Of a stretch of 64,000 bases of DNA, positions 36,828-47,085 are shown one piece after another (the stretch's first letter is position 1; each line of letters starts with the position of its first letter). The stretch is from Methylobacter sp. KS41 (GTDB lineage Bacteria > Pseudomonadota > Gammaproteobacteria > Methylococcales > Methylomonadaceae): positions 1-64,000 of the forward strand of contig PHSP01000001.1 of NCBI GenBank assembly GCA_002862125.1. The letters are read 5' to 3'. Under the pieces are notes generated by a model. It searched no databases and had not been told where the DNA came from. It saw nothing but the letters and a program-made list of their open reading frames with translations. Position numbers and translations under genes: made by a program.

Positions 36828-36922
36828 CAGTTGTTCTAATCGCTAAATCCCGTCAAGGTTAAAACTATTGATTTATCCATTTATATGGGAAGCCGGTAAT
36901 TCTTCTGGCCGGTTGTTTTAAA

Positions 36923-37687
36923 CTACATCAGCGGAAGAATCTGGCTAAGAATCTTGCCATTGGTTACCAGAACCTGCTTGGGGAAAAGACCTTCATTGCC
37001 TTGAAAATCGGTCACCGTGGCGCCCGCTTCCCGGGCAATTAAAGCCCCTGCCGCAACGTCGTACAGGTTTAATTCCTGTTCCCAGAAGGCATCAACCTGG
37101 CCATCAGCAACCAGGCATAAATCCATTGCCGCCGAGCCAAAACGCCGCTGACCCGTGGTATTTTGAGCGATTCTCCCGAACCGATCCAGGTTGTTGTCCG
37201 GCAAGTAAGAGCGTAAACAGGCAAATCCGGTGGCGACCATCCCGTCGGCCAGATTAGTTTCAGAGGAAACCGTGATAGGAAAGCCGTTTTTCCAGGCTCC
37301 CCTGCCCTTTTCCGCACAGTAATAATCATTTAAAGCCGGCGCATAAACAGCCCCGGCAATAAGCTCTTGATCAATTTCCAGAGCGACGCTGATAGACCAA
37401 AAGTATTGGCCTCTTGAAAATGAATGAGTGCCGTCGATGGGATCAACGATCCACCGGTTCGTCTGATTGGCGCTTTGTCCGCTCTCTTCTCCCCAAAAAC
37501 CAAATTGCGGATATTTTACGGCAAGGGCCTCTTTTAAAAAATCCTCTACCGCGACATCAGCAGCGGTAACAAAATCTCGCGGGCTTTTTTTGTTGACCTC
37601 CATATTTTTCAAGTTTTTAAAATAAGCCAATGCAATTGATCCCGCTTCACGGACCACATCTTCAAGAACAGCAAGCGAAATGGACAT
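36923..37687 (-). CDS. Inositol monophosphatase-family phosphatase
   Basis: 254 residues. The Mg-dependent active site is seen: Glu-Glu in FWGEESG (about residue 68), WIVDPIDGTHSF (about residues 85-96) and the C-terminal motif with Asp in NLYDVAAGALIAREAG (about residue 210). Substrates in this family include inositol phosphates, histidinol phosphate and PAP; the sequence does not decide. It is monocistronic, convergent with the Fae-like gene. Confidence 0.88.
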   Translation of the reverse strand: MSISLAVLEDVVREAGSIALAYFKNLKNMEVNKKSPRDFVTAADVAVEDFLKEALAVKYPQFGFWGEESGQSANQTNRWIVDPIDGTHSFSRGQYFWSISVALEIDQELIAGAVYAPALNDYYCAEKGRGAWKNGFPITVSSETNLADGMVATGFACLRSYLPDNNLDRFGRIAQNTTGQRRFGSAAMDLCLVADGQVDAFWEQELNLYDVAAGALIAREAGATVTDFQGNEGLFPKQVLVTNGKILSQILPLM

Positions 37688-38247
37688 CTAGGGTAACCTG
37701 TAAGTCAAAAAAGAATTCAATTATACCGGCTCTATATGTAATTAACGGGTAAATATACCAGAGACCGTATCTTTTCTCCGTTCATACTGCGACTAACGGG
37801 CTGGACGGATTTATTTTTTCAAGACTCTCCCGTGCGAAATCGCTTGTCAGGGCTCACCAGCTTTATCCATCAGGCTGGTCACAATTTCATAGCCATCGGC
37901 AGGAATTCATCGATAGTACGCCAGACCGTCAGGTCGTTAACCGAGGCGCACCCATAAACACAGCGCTAGGAGACTGTCCGAGAATACCGACGAATAGTTA
38001 AGATTGAGGCTTCAGGAATTGCAATTTCACAAATCACAACCTGTCAAAAACACAGAGCAAATACCCAGTTATTCAGGTATGTTATTAATTCCTGGACTTT
38101 CCACGGCAAATCTTAAGAATTTATTTGTTTAAATTCACCCATCCTTTTCAAAGCCATGAGTTTTTGCCATCTCCCTGGTATTTCTAATGCTTGTTGCTAT
38201 ATTTCGTGCCAAAATATAGCTTATCTTATGTGCTAACCCGAGAAACT
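37688..38247. other. Spacer between IMPase and rimK genes
   Basis: 560 bp. It has a lone terminal-repeat-like sequence at 37966-37981 (CTAG then GAGACTGTCCGA) related to the MITE ends but no matching partner. The remainder shows only fragmentary frames, possibly gene debris. A rimK promoter is expected near the right end but was not located. Confidence 0.5.
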
Positions 38248-39180
38248 ATGAAAATTGCTATTTTATCCCGAAACTCCAAACTATATTCAACCTCTCGATT
38301 GGTTGAGGCCGCGCAAGCACGCGGACATGAGGTGCGGGTTTTGGATGTATTGCGTTGCTATATGAATATTACGTCGCATAACCCATCCATCCATTATCGG
38401 GGCGAAGACTTAACCGGATTTGATGCTGTTATTCCACGAATTGGCGCTTCAGTAACATTCTACGGTACTGCTGTGCTCAGACAGTTTGAAATGATGAATG
38501 TCTTTCCGCTCAATGAATCAGTGGCCATTTCACGTTCAAGGGATAAATTACGATCCATCCAGTTACTGGCCAGAAAAGGTATTGGTTTGCCGGTAACCGG
38601 TTTTGCTAATAACCCGGATGATATTGAAGATTTAATTTCTCAAGTCGGTGGCGCGCCGCTGGTAATCAAGCTATTGCAGGGCACTCAGGGAATCGGAGTG
38701 GTATTGGCGGAAACCCACAATGCCGCTGAAAGTGTTATTCAAGCTTTTATGGGGCTTAATGCAAACATCATGGTTCAGGAGTTTATTAAGGAAGCGGGGG
38801 GCAGTGATATCCGGTGTTTTGTGGTTGGTGATAAAGTGGTTGCGGCGATGAAGCGGCAGGCTTCGGAAGGCGAGTTCCGTTCCAACCTGCATCGCGGCGG
38901 TACGGCCGGCTTAATTCGCTTGACGCCTGAAGAACGCTCTACCGCAGTGCGTGCAGCAAGAATAATGGGGCTAAATGTCTGTGGAGTTGATATGTTGCGC
39001 TCTAATCATGGCCCTGTCATTATGGAAGTCAACTCCTCACCCGGCTTAAAAGGCATCGAGGAAACCAGTGAAAAGAATATCGCCGATATAATCATCCAGT
39101 TTATTGAGAAACGTTTTGAAACCATGGAAACAACCAAGGATAAATCGCCTACCCGGACCCGGACCCGTGGTAAAGGCTGA
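38248..39180 (+). CDS. rimK: RimK, ribosomal protein S6 glutamate ligase
   Basis: 310 residues from the ATG at 38248 ([21 protein letters not shown]), the family N-terminus; an in-frame start at 38191 adds 19 unrelated residues. It is an ATP-grasp enzyme adding Glu to the S6 C-terminus. Visible parts: [14 protein letters not shown]-grasp [15 protein letters not shown], Mg/ATP site [15 protein letters not shown]. The C-terminal tail ([11 protein letters not shown]) is a short basic extension. E. coli RimK has 300 residues. Confidence 0.94.
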   Translation: MKIAILSRNSKLYSTSRLVEAAQARGHEVRVLDVLRCYMNITSHNPSIHYRGEDLTGFDAVIPRIGASVTFYGTAVLRQFEMMNVFPLNESVAISRSRDKLRSIQLLARKGIGLPVTGFANNPDDIEDLISQVGGAPLVIKLLQGTQGIGVVLAETHNAAESVIQAFMGLNANIMVQEFIKEAGGSDIRCFVVGDKVVAAMKRQASEGEFRSNLHRGGTAGLIRLTPEERSTAVRAARIMGLNVCGVDMLRSNHGPVIMEVNSSPGLKGIEETSEKNIADIIIQFIEKRFETMETTKDKSPTRTRTRGKG

Positions 39181-39710
39181 TTCTGTGAGTTCGAGGTTAT
39201 TAAAGTCATGCCGCAAATATTTATGAGTACAAAACTGCACTGACCAGGTGGAATTTTTAGCCCAATTACGCAATTCTAAATTGGGTGAACATGAATCCAA
39301 TCAACCAATGAGTTGTATTGCAAATATTCAAATTCTGGCTATATCAACCATTTTGAATATGTCGAACGGTCTATGGCGGTATTATTAGCCCACGGGGTTA
39401 AGTAGCCGTGCGAATTTGTAGGCCGCATTAATCCTTATCAGACTCATTTCTTTAACTCCGCGAAAATATTTTGCTATCATGGTGACCGGTTTCTAGACTG
39501 TAGCGTCTAATTTACAACCATTGTGTAACCTGACTTAATATTATTGCCCAAGACTTAGGTCTGTTAATTTAAGAAAGTAGATTACTACTCTCAGATTAAA
39601 AGCAGAATTAAAGAGTTTAATGACTGCAATTCCATCGCTGATTATGGCGGACAATATAGCCTGTTCACCTTACAAGCCACCCATTTTGAATAATCTCCAA
39701 GGAGTTCGTC
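39181..39710. other. Intergenic region upstream of acnB
   Basis: 530 bp without a supported gene. It is AT-rich with no clear repeat. The acnB ribosome site AAGGAG lies at its right end. Promoter elements could not be assigned with confidence. Confidence 0.5.
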
Positions 39711-42278
39711 ATGCTAGAACAATATCGAAAACATGTACAAGAACGATCCGCCGAAGGCATTGCGCCCAAGCCGCTTGATGCAGCGCAAATGGCTGGCTTG
39801 GTTAAATTGATAAAAGAGCCGCCAAAGGGCGAAGAAGAATTTATTTTAAACCTGCTGGTTAATCGAGTTCCGGCTGGTGTTGACGAAGCGGCTTACATTA
39901 AAGCGGGATTTCTGTCGGCCATTGCAAAAGGCGAGGTCAGTTCACCTATTTTAACGGCAGCGGATGCGACAGAATTATTGGGCACTATGTTAGGCGGTTA
40001 TAACATTGCACCGTTAATAGACTTGCTGGACAACCCTGCCCTGGCTCCGATCGCTGTTAAGGGATTATCCCATACCTTGCTGGTATTTGACGCGTTTCAT
40101 GATATCCAGGAAAAAGCAGGCGCGGGCAATGGATTTGCCAAACAAGTTATTCAATCATGGGCCGATGCGGAATGGTTTACCAGCAAACCGCCCGTGCCTG
40201 AAAAAATGACGGTTACCGTTTTTAAAGTGACGGGCGAAACCAATACTGACGATTTGTCTCCTGCGCCCGATGCATGGTCCAGACCTGATATTCCGCTCCA
40301 TGCCAAAGCCATGTTGAAAATGCCGCGCGAAGGCATCACCGATGCTGAACAGCAAATTGAAGCGCTGCAAAGCCAAGGTTTTCCAGTCGCTTATGTAGGC
40401 GATGTCGTGGGCACAGGGTCGTCTCGCAAATCGGCGACAAATTCCGTGTTATGGTACATAGGCGATGATATCCCATTTATTCCCAATAAGCGCGCTGGTG
40501 GCGTCTGCATAGGCGGTAAAATAGCCCCTATTTTCTTTAACACGATGGAAGATTCAGGCGCGTTACCCTTTGAATGCGATGTTACCCAATTGGCCATGGG
40601 CGATGTCATCGATATTTGTGTCTATGAGGGCGTCATCAAACGTCATGAAAACGATGAGGTAATCTGCACATTCGCCTTAAAAACCGATGTTATTCTCGAT
40701 GAAGTCCGCGCCGGCGGCCGTATCCCGTTAATCATCGGCCGGGGATTGACTGACCGCGCCAGGAAAACCCTTGGCTTGGAGGCATCCAAAGTATTCCGCC
40801 GTCCGGTCGATGAGAAAGACAGCGGCAAAGGCTTTACCCTGGCGCAAAAAATAGTCGGCAAAGCGTGTGGCGTAGCCGGGGTTCGTCCAAACACTTACTG
40901 CGAACCGCACATGACTACAGTTGGTTCACAGGATACCACGGGACCAATGACCAGGGACGAGTTGAAGGATTTGGCATGTTTAGGATTTTCAGCTGATTTG
41001 GTTTTGCAATCGTTCTGTCACACCGCCGCTTATCCCAAACCAATTGATGTCACTATGCACCACACGCTACCCGATTTTATTATGAATCGCGGCGGCGTGC
41101 CGTTGAGACCGGGCGACGGCATTATTCATTCCTGGTTAAATCGTATGTTATTACCTGATACCGTGGGGACAGGCGGCGATTCACATACCCGCTTCCCAAT
41201 CGGCATTTCTTTTCCAGCCGGATCAGGTTTGGTGGCTTTTGCAGCGGCCACAGGCGTAATGCCTCTGGATATGCCGGAATCGGTACTGGTTCGTTTCAAA
41301 GGCGAAATGCAGCCGGGCATTACCTTGCGCGATATGGTGAATGCAATTCCTTATGCCGCCATACAGCGTGGTTTGCTGACGATTGATAAAAAAGGCAAAA
41401 AAAATGTGTTTTCGGGGCGTATTCTGGAAATCGAAGGCTTGCCGGATTTGAAAGTTGAGCAGGCGTTTGAATTATCCGATGCTTCTGCGGAACGCTCGGC
41501 GGGCGGCTGTACTATTCGATTAAATGAAGCGCCGATACGTGAATATCTGAACTCCAATATTACATTATTGAAATGGATGATTGCCGAGGGTTATGGCGAT
41601 GTTCGCACCATCGAGCGCCGCATCAAAAGCATGGAACAATGGCTAGCCAATCCGGTATTGCTTGAAGCTGACGCAGATGCGGAGTACTTTGAAATAATCG
41701 AAATTGATATGAGTGAAATCAAGGAACCTCTGCTGGCCTGTCCAAATGACCCCGATGATATAAAAACCCTGTCCGCTGTCGCCGGCACTAAAATCGACGA
41801 AGTTTTCCTGGGTTCTTGCATGACTAATATCGGTCATTTTCGCGCCGCGGGTAAGCTGCTTGAGAAACAGAAGGGTGAATTGCCGACGCGTTTGTGGGTC
41901 GCGCCACCCACCAAAATGGATCAAACCCAATTAACCGAAGAGGGTTATTACAGCATCTTTGGCAAAGCCGGAGCCAGAATGGAAATGCCGGGTTGCTCAT
42001 TATGCATGGGTAATCAGGCGCGGGTTGCGGAGAACTCCACCGTGGTTTCAACCTCAACACGGAATTTCCCTAACCGTCTCGGCAACGGCGCCAATGTCTA
42101 TCTGTCATCCGCCGAACTGGCGGCAGTGTGTTCAATTTTAGGTAAAATTCCAACGGTTGAGGAATATATGTTCTACGCCGGACAGATCAGTGAAACAGCG
42201 GCGGATACATATCGATATCTTAATTTTAATAAAATGGCCGGCTATCAGCAAAAGGCGGATAAACTGGCGCCAGCTTAA
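39711..42278 (+). CDS. acnB: Aconitate hydratase B
   Basis: 855 residues, the standard AcnB length. AcnB interconverts citrate and isocitrate in the TCA cycle. The N-terminal HEAT-like domain ([20 protein letters not shown]) is typical of AcnB rather than AcnA. The [4Fe-4S] ligands are the Cys in [16 protein letters not shown] and the pair in [11 protein letters not shown] good ribosome site precedes the ATG. A hairpin-like sequence lies after the gene near 42312-42360 (ACACGAAG pairing with CTTCGTGT). Confidence 0.98.
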   Translation: MLEQYRKHVQERSAEGIAPKPLDAAQMAGLVKLIKEPPKGEEEFILNLLVNRVPAGVDEAAYIKAGFLSAIAKGEVSSPILTAADATELLGTMLGGYNIAPLIDLLDNPALAPIAVKGLSHTLLVFDAFHDIQEKAGAGNGFAKQVIQSWADAEWFTSKPPVPEKMTVTVFKVTGETNTDDLSPAPDAWSRPDIPLHAKAMLKMPREGITDAEQQIEALQSQGFPVAYVGDVVGTGSSRKSATNSVLWYIGDDIPFIPNKRAGGVCIGGKIAPIFFNTMEDSGALPFECDVTQLAMGDVIDICVYEGVIKRHENDEVICTFALKTDVILDEVRAGGRIPLIIGRGLTDRARKTLGLEASKVFRRPVDEKDSGKGFTLAQKIVGKACGVAGVRPNTYCEPHMTTVGSQDTTGPMTRDELKDLACLGFSADLVLQSFCHTAAYPKPIDVTMHHTLPDFIMNRGGVPLRPGDGIIHSWLNRMLLPDTVGTGGDSHTRFPIGISFPAGSGLVAFAAATGVMPLDMPESVLVRFKGEMQPGITLRDMVNAIPYAAIQRGLLTIDKKGKKNVFSGRILEIEGLPDLKVEQAFELSDASAERSAGGCTIRLNEAPIREYLNSNITLLKWMIAEGYGDVRTIERRIKSMEQWLANPVLLEADADAEYFEIIEIDMSEIKEPLLACPNDPDDIKTLSAVAGTKIDEVFLGSCMTNIGHFRAAGKLLEKQKGELPTRLWVAPPTKMDQTQLTEEGYYSIFGKAGARMEMPGCSLCMGNQARVAENSTVVSTSTRNFPNRLGNGANVYLSSAELAAVCSILGKIPTVEEYMFYAGQISETAADTYRYLNFNKMAGYQQKADKLAPA

Positions 42279-42317
42279 ACAAAAGGCAAGCGCCTAAACT
42301 ACCGTGGTATGCGCGAA

Positions 42318-42358
42318 GAACACGAAGCGAAGATTTATATTTTTTCTTCGTGTATCTC
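42318..42358. terminator. Possible terminator after acnB
   Basis: ACACGAAG and CTTCGTGT arms surround a loop of about 20 nt with a T-rich stretch in it. The arms resemble the CGAAGAAYACGAAG motif also present near 17105, a dispersed short motif. Confidence 0.45.
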
Positions 42359-42412
42359 GTGCTGATCAAAGAAATTTTTGTTTCATTTTGTAAGAACCTT
42401 CATCAAGCATTT

Positions 42413-42916
42413 ATGCCCCAAAAGCCCCCTTCATTTAAAGTGTCTTTGTCTTTCAAAAACCGGACAATGGCTTATTTTTATGGTCAAATCGAACAACAAC
42501 AACGGATTTTACAACGTGTCCAGTCAATTTTACCCGAAGCATTGGCAAAACAGGCGAGGCATTGCATTATAAAAGACAGAAAATTGCTGATTTATACGGA
42601 TTCCGCTGCCTGGGCATCACAACTGCGTTTCTATAACAATGCAATTCTTGCCGCTGTTGCATCATTGACAAGAACGCCTGTTGAGACCATGAAAATCAAG
42701 ATTATTTCTAGCCATACAGGTCTTGTTTTGGGGCCTAAACGGAGGGTCAAAATACCTTCCATAGAAAAAATAGAGGTTATCCGCAACAATAGCCTGAGTA
42801 TTCCGGATAATCAACTTAGGCTGGCGCTGCTAAAGTTAAGCACAACCCTGGAAAAACTGTCTGGTAAGGGTGTCCAAAAGGATTCCTTCGGGTGCGATGT
42901 GAGCTCATATAAGTAA
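42413..42916 (+). CDS. DUF721/DciA-like protein
   Basis: About 167 residues from the ATG at 42413; an ATG at 42467 (MAYFYGQIEQQQ) is an alternative and both lack a strong ribosome site. The central block KDRKLLIYTDSAAWASQLRF is the DUF721 signature. DUF721 includes DciA, the bacterial replicative-helicase loader found in species without DnaC. The family match is good; the helicase-loading role here is inferred. Confidence 0.75.
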   Translation: MPQKPPSFKVSLSFKNRTMAYFYGQIEQQQRILQRVQSILPEALAKQARHCIIKDRKLLIYTDSAAWASQLRFYNNAILAAVASLTRTPVETMKIKIISSHTGLVLGPKRRVKIPSIEKIEVIRNNSLSIPDNQLRLALLKLSTTLEKLSGKGVQKDSFGCDVSSYK

Positions 42917-43337
42917 TTGTTTAGCTGGACAAATTCTGACTAAACCAGCCGTACCTCCGGCAGCAGCCTTAGAGCGCAGGCATTAACAGTAAGGTGATGT
43001 TTGAAGCCATTCTGACAATCCCGACATGTTTTATGCCGCCGATTTAATGCTATCAATAAAACCGGCTTGCTGCCTTATGTGATTTTAACGTTGGACGTTG
43101 TATTAATTACGCCAAGGCAAGTAAATCACGATAAACAGATTATACAAATGTCATCCACTAAAAGACATAATTTTTCTGACTGGATAACTGTTAGCGTGGG
43201 AAGCCGGTCCTGCCGCATTAACTGAAAACACGCATATTTGGGAAGAGTAGGAATGTCTGCCCTTAATACTTGGCGGATTATTCCGCCAGCACACACAATT
43301 GCTCTGCAAAAGACATTTTATTTCCATCCGCAACAAA

Positions 43338-43890
43338 TCATTGACCTTTGCGAATCAGACACATCAGTTCGATACCGGCCAACAGCTTTCAAGCTGGGAG
43401 CCTGTCGGACTTAGCGAATAGATATTAGAAAAATTCCACTTTGAGTTTTAAAATATGTGTTTTCATGAAGAATTTCAACACTTAGACGTGTGTTTTTATC
43501 AATATATGCCTTTATAAATCCACTCATGAGCGAAAAATAGCTTCTATCCGACAGGACTCCTAGGCACCAAGATTTAAAATTGAGCATTGGTTTGGTAACT
43601 CGCTTGATGGCACGATGGTCTTGCTCGGCCATGCCGACGGTTTTACCCTCTTTATCAACGGCACGGAAGAGATATTACCAAACGCCTTTGCCTTAAAATA
43701 CACATCTCGTCCATTCTTCAGCTCCCGCCAAGTTACCGCTTGCGCTTACGGAAAACTTTTTCAAGTAACGGCAAAAAGCGGATCGCCCGGCAGTTACTCG
43801 AAAAGCCGCTGACAAAACACTCCGCGCTCCTCCATCATTTCCCCAAAATGCGCTTACTCAATGGATACGCCATGTAACAACGGCACACCA
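43338..43890 (-). pseudogene. IS6-family transposase relic split by a MITE
   Basis: On the minus strand it reads EEMMEERGV-type and YLFRAVDKEGKTVGMAEQDH then RAIKRVTKPMLNFKSW, then the MITE, then KLLAGIELMCLIRKGQ and a stop at 43338-43340. These are conserved IS6/IS26 transposase blocks (the DDE Glu region and the C-terminus). Internal deletions and frameshifts shorten it to about 385 bp without the MITE, against about 700 bp for an intact gene. The upper boundary is approximate. No terminal repeats were found. Confidence 0.82.
43398..43559 (+). mobile_element. MITE copy C (162 bp) inside the IS6 relic
   Basis: Starts GAGCCTGTCGGA and ends TCCGACAGGACTC (one extra G). Flanks are CTGG (43394-43397) and CTAG (43560-43563), one mismatch from a 4-bp duplication. 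Removing it and one CTAG restores the IS6 transposase alignment exactly over 15 residues. Confidence 0.92.
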
Positions 43891-44142
43891 AGCTTATGTC
43901 TATAGGAAAGCGCGGTCATTTTCTATTGAGCATGTGTCGAGTTACACCTTTTTTGGGAGGTGCGTAAAAAAAACCGGATCCGCTGCTTGATGGTAAATGC
44001 GGCAGAACCATTTTGCGATATTACCGATTTATGAAAAAACAACTCAAGAATTTAATTTTGGAATTTTATATTAATTTTATTAGATGTTCAGATTTTTCTT
44101 TTATACACTATATTTAACAAAGATTACGATTCTGGAGATGCT

Positions 44143-45084
44143 ATGACGACATTACTTTGGCTACAAACCGGCTCTTGCGGTGGCGACACAATGTCGATTC
44201 TGTGCGCGGACAGTCCATCGCTGGAAGAACTCGTTGATGAATATAACATCGAGATGCTCTGGCAACCGTCTCTATCCATGGAATCGGTGAGCAAACTGGA
44301 CGCTTTGATTGAGGCGATCATCGCAGATCGACAAACCCTCGACATTTTATGCATTGAAGGCAGCATCATCACTGGTCCCAATGGCTCAGGAATGTACGAT
44401 CCGTATCGGGAACGATCCAAAATGAACTTGGTCCGGGAACTGGTCGAAAAGGCTGGATACGTAGTCGCTTTGGGCACTTGCGCATCATACGGAGGTGTTC
44501 ATGCCGCGCCGCCCAATCCTACCGATTGTCTCGGCTTGCAGTTCGATAAAGAGACTCCAGGCGGGTTATTGCCGATCGAATGGCGATCTCGCAAAGGCCT
44601 GCCGGTCATCAATATCTCTGGCTGTCCAGCCCACCCCAATGCGATGACGAAAACGTTGGCCATGCTGGCTTCCGGACTACCAATTGAACTCGATCATATT
44701 AACCGTCCCAAAGCCTTTTTTAATACCACAGTGCACCAAGGCTGCACCCGCAACGAATATCATGAGTATGACGTGGAAGACACTGAATTCGGCGGTAAGG
44801 CCTGCATGTTCTTTAATTTGGGCTGCCAGGGGCCGGTCACGATGGCGACTTGCAATACCGAGCTCTGGAATGGCCGCAGCAGCAAGACGAGGGCAGGGGT
44901 TCCGTGCTTTGGCTGCACTTCACCCGAATTCCCTTTGGATCAGGATCTGTTTCTCACTGAAAAAATCGGCGCCATTCCGGTACATCTGCCACTGGGCGTG
45001 GAACGGGCCAATTATATGGCTTACAAAAGCCTGGCCCACGAAGCAGCTCCCGTCCGGGTACTGAACAAGACGATGGATACTTAA
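44143..45084 (+). CDS. [NiFe] hydrogenase small subunit, cytoplasmic (group 2-like)
   Basis: 313 residues with no Tat signal peptide: it starts directly with MTTLLWLQTGSCGGDTMS, the pattern of group 2 (cyanobacterial uptake and sensory) hydrogenases. Fe-S ligands are visible: proximal Cys in TGSCGG, GTCASYGG and SGCPAHP, then HQGCTRNEY, GKACMFFNLGCQG, MATCNTELW and GVPCFGCTSPE for the distal and medial clusters. The ribosome site GGAG precedes the ATG. It is the first gene of a hydrogenase / protease / c-di-GMP gene set. Confidence 0.93.
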   Translation: MTTLLWLQTGSCGGDTMSILCADSPSLEELVDEYNIEMLWQPSLSMESVSKLDALIEAIIADRQTLDILCIEGSIITGPNGSGMYDPYRERSKMNLVRELVEKAGYVVALGTCASYGGVHAAPPNPTDCLGLQFDKETPGGLLPIEWRSRKGLPVINISGCPAHPNAMTKTLAMLASGLPIELDHINRPKAFFNTTVHQGCTRNEYHEYDVEDTEFGGKACMFFNLGCQGPVTMATCNTELWNGRSSKTRAGVPCFGCTSPEFPLDQDLFLTEKIGAIPVHLPLGVERANYMAYKSLAHEAAPVRVLNKTMDT

Positions 45085-45090
45085 CCAACC

Positions 45091-46629
45091 ATGACCAGAA
45101 GAATCATTCAAATCGACCTTAACCGGGTCGAAGGCGATCTCGATTTCCAACTGGAGCTGCAAGATAATAAAGTCGTCGATGCCCGCTGTATCGGCTCTCT
45201 TTATAGGGGGTTCGAACAAATTCTCATGACCCGCAAGCCCAAGGACTCTCTGGTAATAACGCCCCGTATTTGCGGTATCTGCGGCACCGCGCAATTAAAC
45301 GCCGCTGTTCTTGCATTGGAACATATCGGCCATATTTCCGTGCCGCCCGCCGCCATTCGCATCCGCAATCTGTGCTTGATGGCTGAGACAGTACAAAGCG
45401 ATCTACGGCAATCCTTTATGTTCTTCACTGCCGATTTTTGCCACGCCAAATATATTCATCAGCCTCTTTATGAAAAAGCCCTGGCGGCTTTCCTGCCGTT
45501 CAAGGGCCGGGTTCACCGCGGCGCTCTCGAACAATCACGCCATATCGTCGAAATTATCGCCCTGTTTGGCGGCCAATGGCCGCATTCATCCTATATGTTG
45601 CCGGGTGGCGTGACTACCCCTGCGAGCAACCGCAACATTATCGATAGCCTGTCCATCCTCAATAAATTGACCCGATGGTTTGAACAGGCCATCATCGGAA
45701 CAGAACTGGATTCCTTGCTGGCATTACAATCCGCAGAGGAATTCTTTACCTGGCTAACGGCTAAAGAAGCCCATGCGGACAGCGCCATCGGACTGTTTAC
45801 GCTGATGGGCCGCGACATAGGCCTGCATAACATGGGCTTCGGCACTCCGCATATGATCAGCTATGGCGCTTATGACGACCCGGACGATGCCGGGACTTTT
45901 GCTCCGCATCGCAAGCATTTGTTCAGATCCGGTTTTCTCAATGGCGATACGGGCGGCATCGAGCCTTTCGACCAAGCCGAAATTACCGAGCATGTGCGCT
46001 ATTCCTGGTTTCAGCCATACCAGGGCGGGCGCCATCCTTTTAAGGGCCAAACCATCCCGGATTATCAACCCCATTCCGACCGCTATACCTGGTGCAAAGC
46101 GCCCCGCTATCAAAATAAAGTTGTGCAAACCGGCCCTTTAGCTGATGCGCTAATCGACGGCGAGCCTTTGATTCATTCATTATATCTGGCAGAGGGCGGC
46201 AATGCCTGGCTACGCCAGTTCGCGCGTTTACACCGCACTGCCCGGCTGTTGCATAAAATGCGGAAAACATTGCAAGAACTGGCCGCGCATCCTAACGCTA
46301 CGCATATGATCCCCCCCGGCAAGAAAGAAATTCCCGACGGGGAAGGCTTTGGACTGGTAACGGCGGCGCGCGGCGCGCTGGGTCATTGGGTGCAAATCAC
46401 CGACGGCGTTATTAGCCGCTATCAAGTCGTTACGCCAACAGCATGGAATGCATCGCCCAAAGACAGCGAAGGCCGGCACGGGCATTGGGAAAGCAGTTTG
46501 CTCGGCTTGGCCGTTGAAGATCCGGACGATCCGGTGGAGATCGGCCATATTATCCGTTCCCATGACCCCTGTCTGGTCTGTACCGTGCATCTACTCGACA
46601 CGGGCAAGCGTATTACCGTCTGGCCTTAA
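45091..46629 (+). CDS. [NiFe] hydrogenase large subunit (group 2-like, probably sensory)
   Basis: 512 residues. The Ni ligands are present: L1 RICGICGTAQ (Cys61, Cys64; Gln68 where many hydrogenases have His) and L2 DPCLVCTVH (about residues 492-500). A C-terminal tail of 12 residues after the last His (LLDTGKRITVWP) is expected to be removed by the protease encoded next. Regulatory hydrogenases of HupV/HoxC type usually lack this tail, so this is not of that type. The small subunit stop is 6 bp upstream. Confidence 0.93.
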   Translation: MTRRIIQIDLNRVEGDLDFQLELQDNKVVDARCIGSLYRGFEQILMTRKPKDSLVITPRICGICGTAQLNAAVLALEHIGHISVPPAAIRIRNLCLMAETVQSDLRQSFMFFTADFCHAKYIHQPLYEKALAAFLPFKGRVHRGALEQSRHIVEIIALFGGQWPHSSYMLPGGVTTPASNRNIIDSLSILNKLTRWFEQAIIGTELDSLLALQSAEEFFTWLTAKEAHADSAIGLFTLMGRDIGLHNMGFGTPHMISYGAYDDPDDAGTFAPHRKHLFRSGFLNGDTGGIEPFDQAEITEHVRYSWFQPYQGGRHPFKGQTIPDYQPHSDRYTWCKAPRYQNKVVQTGPLADALIDGEPLIHSLYLAEGGNAWLRQFARLHRTARLLHKMRKTLQELAAHPNATHMIPPGKKEIPDGEGFGLVTAARGALGHWVQITDGVISRYQVVTPTAWNASPKDSEGRHGHWESSLLGLAVEDPDDPVEIGHIIRSHDPCLVCTVHLLDTGKRITVWP

Positions 46630-46632
46630 ACT

Positions 46633-47085
46633 GTGGGTGCGCGGCATATCGTTTGTTTTGGCAATGATCTGCACGGAGACGACGGCTTCGGCAGCCGCGT
46701 CTACGCCCTGCTCTGCCAATTGACGTGGCCGAAGGATGTCGAGTTGTTCAATGCGGGCATCGCCGGACTCAATGCACTCCGGTTTCTTGAGGGTTGCAGT
46801 CAGGCGATTCTGGTCGATGCCCTGGCCAACTTCGGGAATGCCGGAGAGATTTTCCTGCTAAGACCGGAAGATTTGGCTGACAGACCGGAACAGCCCGCCA
46901 GCCACGGCCTGGGAATTCCTTATTTGCTGGAGGCTATTAAAGTCATCAGGGAACCGCAGCCGGACATTCTGATCGTGGGTGTCGAAATCACCGGCGTCAA
47001 GCCCTTTTCCCCTGGCCTGTCCGATAAAACCGAACGGGCCGTACCCAAAACAGTTCAATTGATTCGTTGTCTCTTGCCGGAATGA
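46633..47085 (+). CDS. Hydrogenase maturation protease (HyaD/HupD family)
   Basis: 150 residues from a GTG 3 bp after the large-subunit stop. CFGNDLHGDDGFGSRV holds the conserved Glu/Asp Ni-binding region of the family (Asp17-type residue in DDGFG), followed by VDALANFGNAGEIFLL and SHGLG with the conserved His. It trims the large subunit after nickel insertion. Its presence shows that the large subunit is processed. It overlaps the next gene by 4 bp (ATGA). Confidence 0.9.
   Translation: MGARHIVCFGNDLHGDDGFGSRVYALLCQLTWPKDVELFNAGIAGLNALRFLEGCSQAILVDALANFGNAGEIFLLRPEDLADRPEQPASHGLGIPYLLEAIKVIREPQPDILIVGVEITGVKPFSPGLSDKTERAVPKTVQLIRCLLPE

Larger units (their letters stand above)
42917..44142. 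other. Degraded region with IS6 relic and MITE copy C before the hydrogenase genes
   Basis: 1.2 kb without an intact gene. About 420 bp of unrecognised DNA is followed by the IS6-family relic (43338 to about 43890), with the MITE inside it, and then about 250 bp of AT-rich DNA leading to the hydrogenase start, presumably holding its promoter. No sigma-54 type promoter was seen there. Confidence 0.65.

Noticed and set aside
43615-43812. 65-residue plus-strand frame after MITE copy C
   Set aside because: It is the antisense of the IS6 transposase relic.
44143-46629. Periplasmic uptake hydrogenase (group 1)
   Set aside because: The small subunit has no twin-arginine signal peptide or membrane anchor, and no cytochrome b gene follows.
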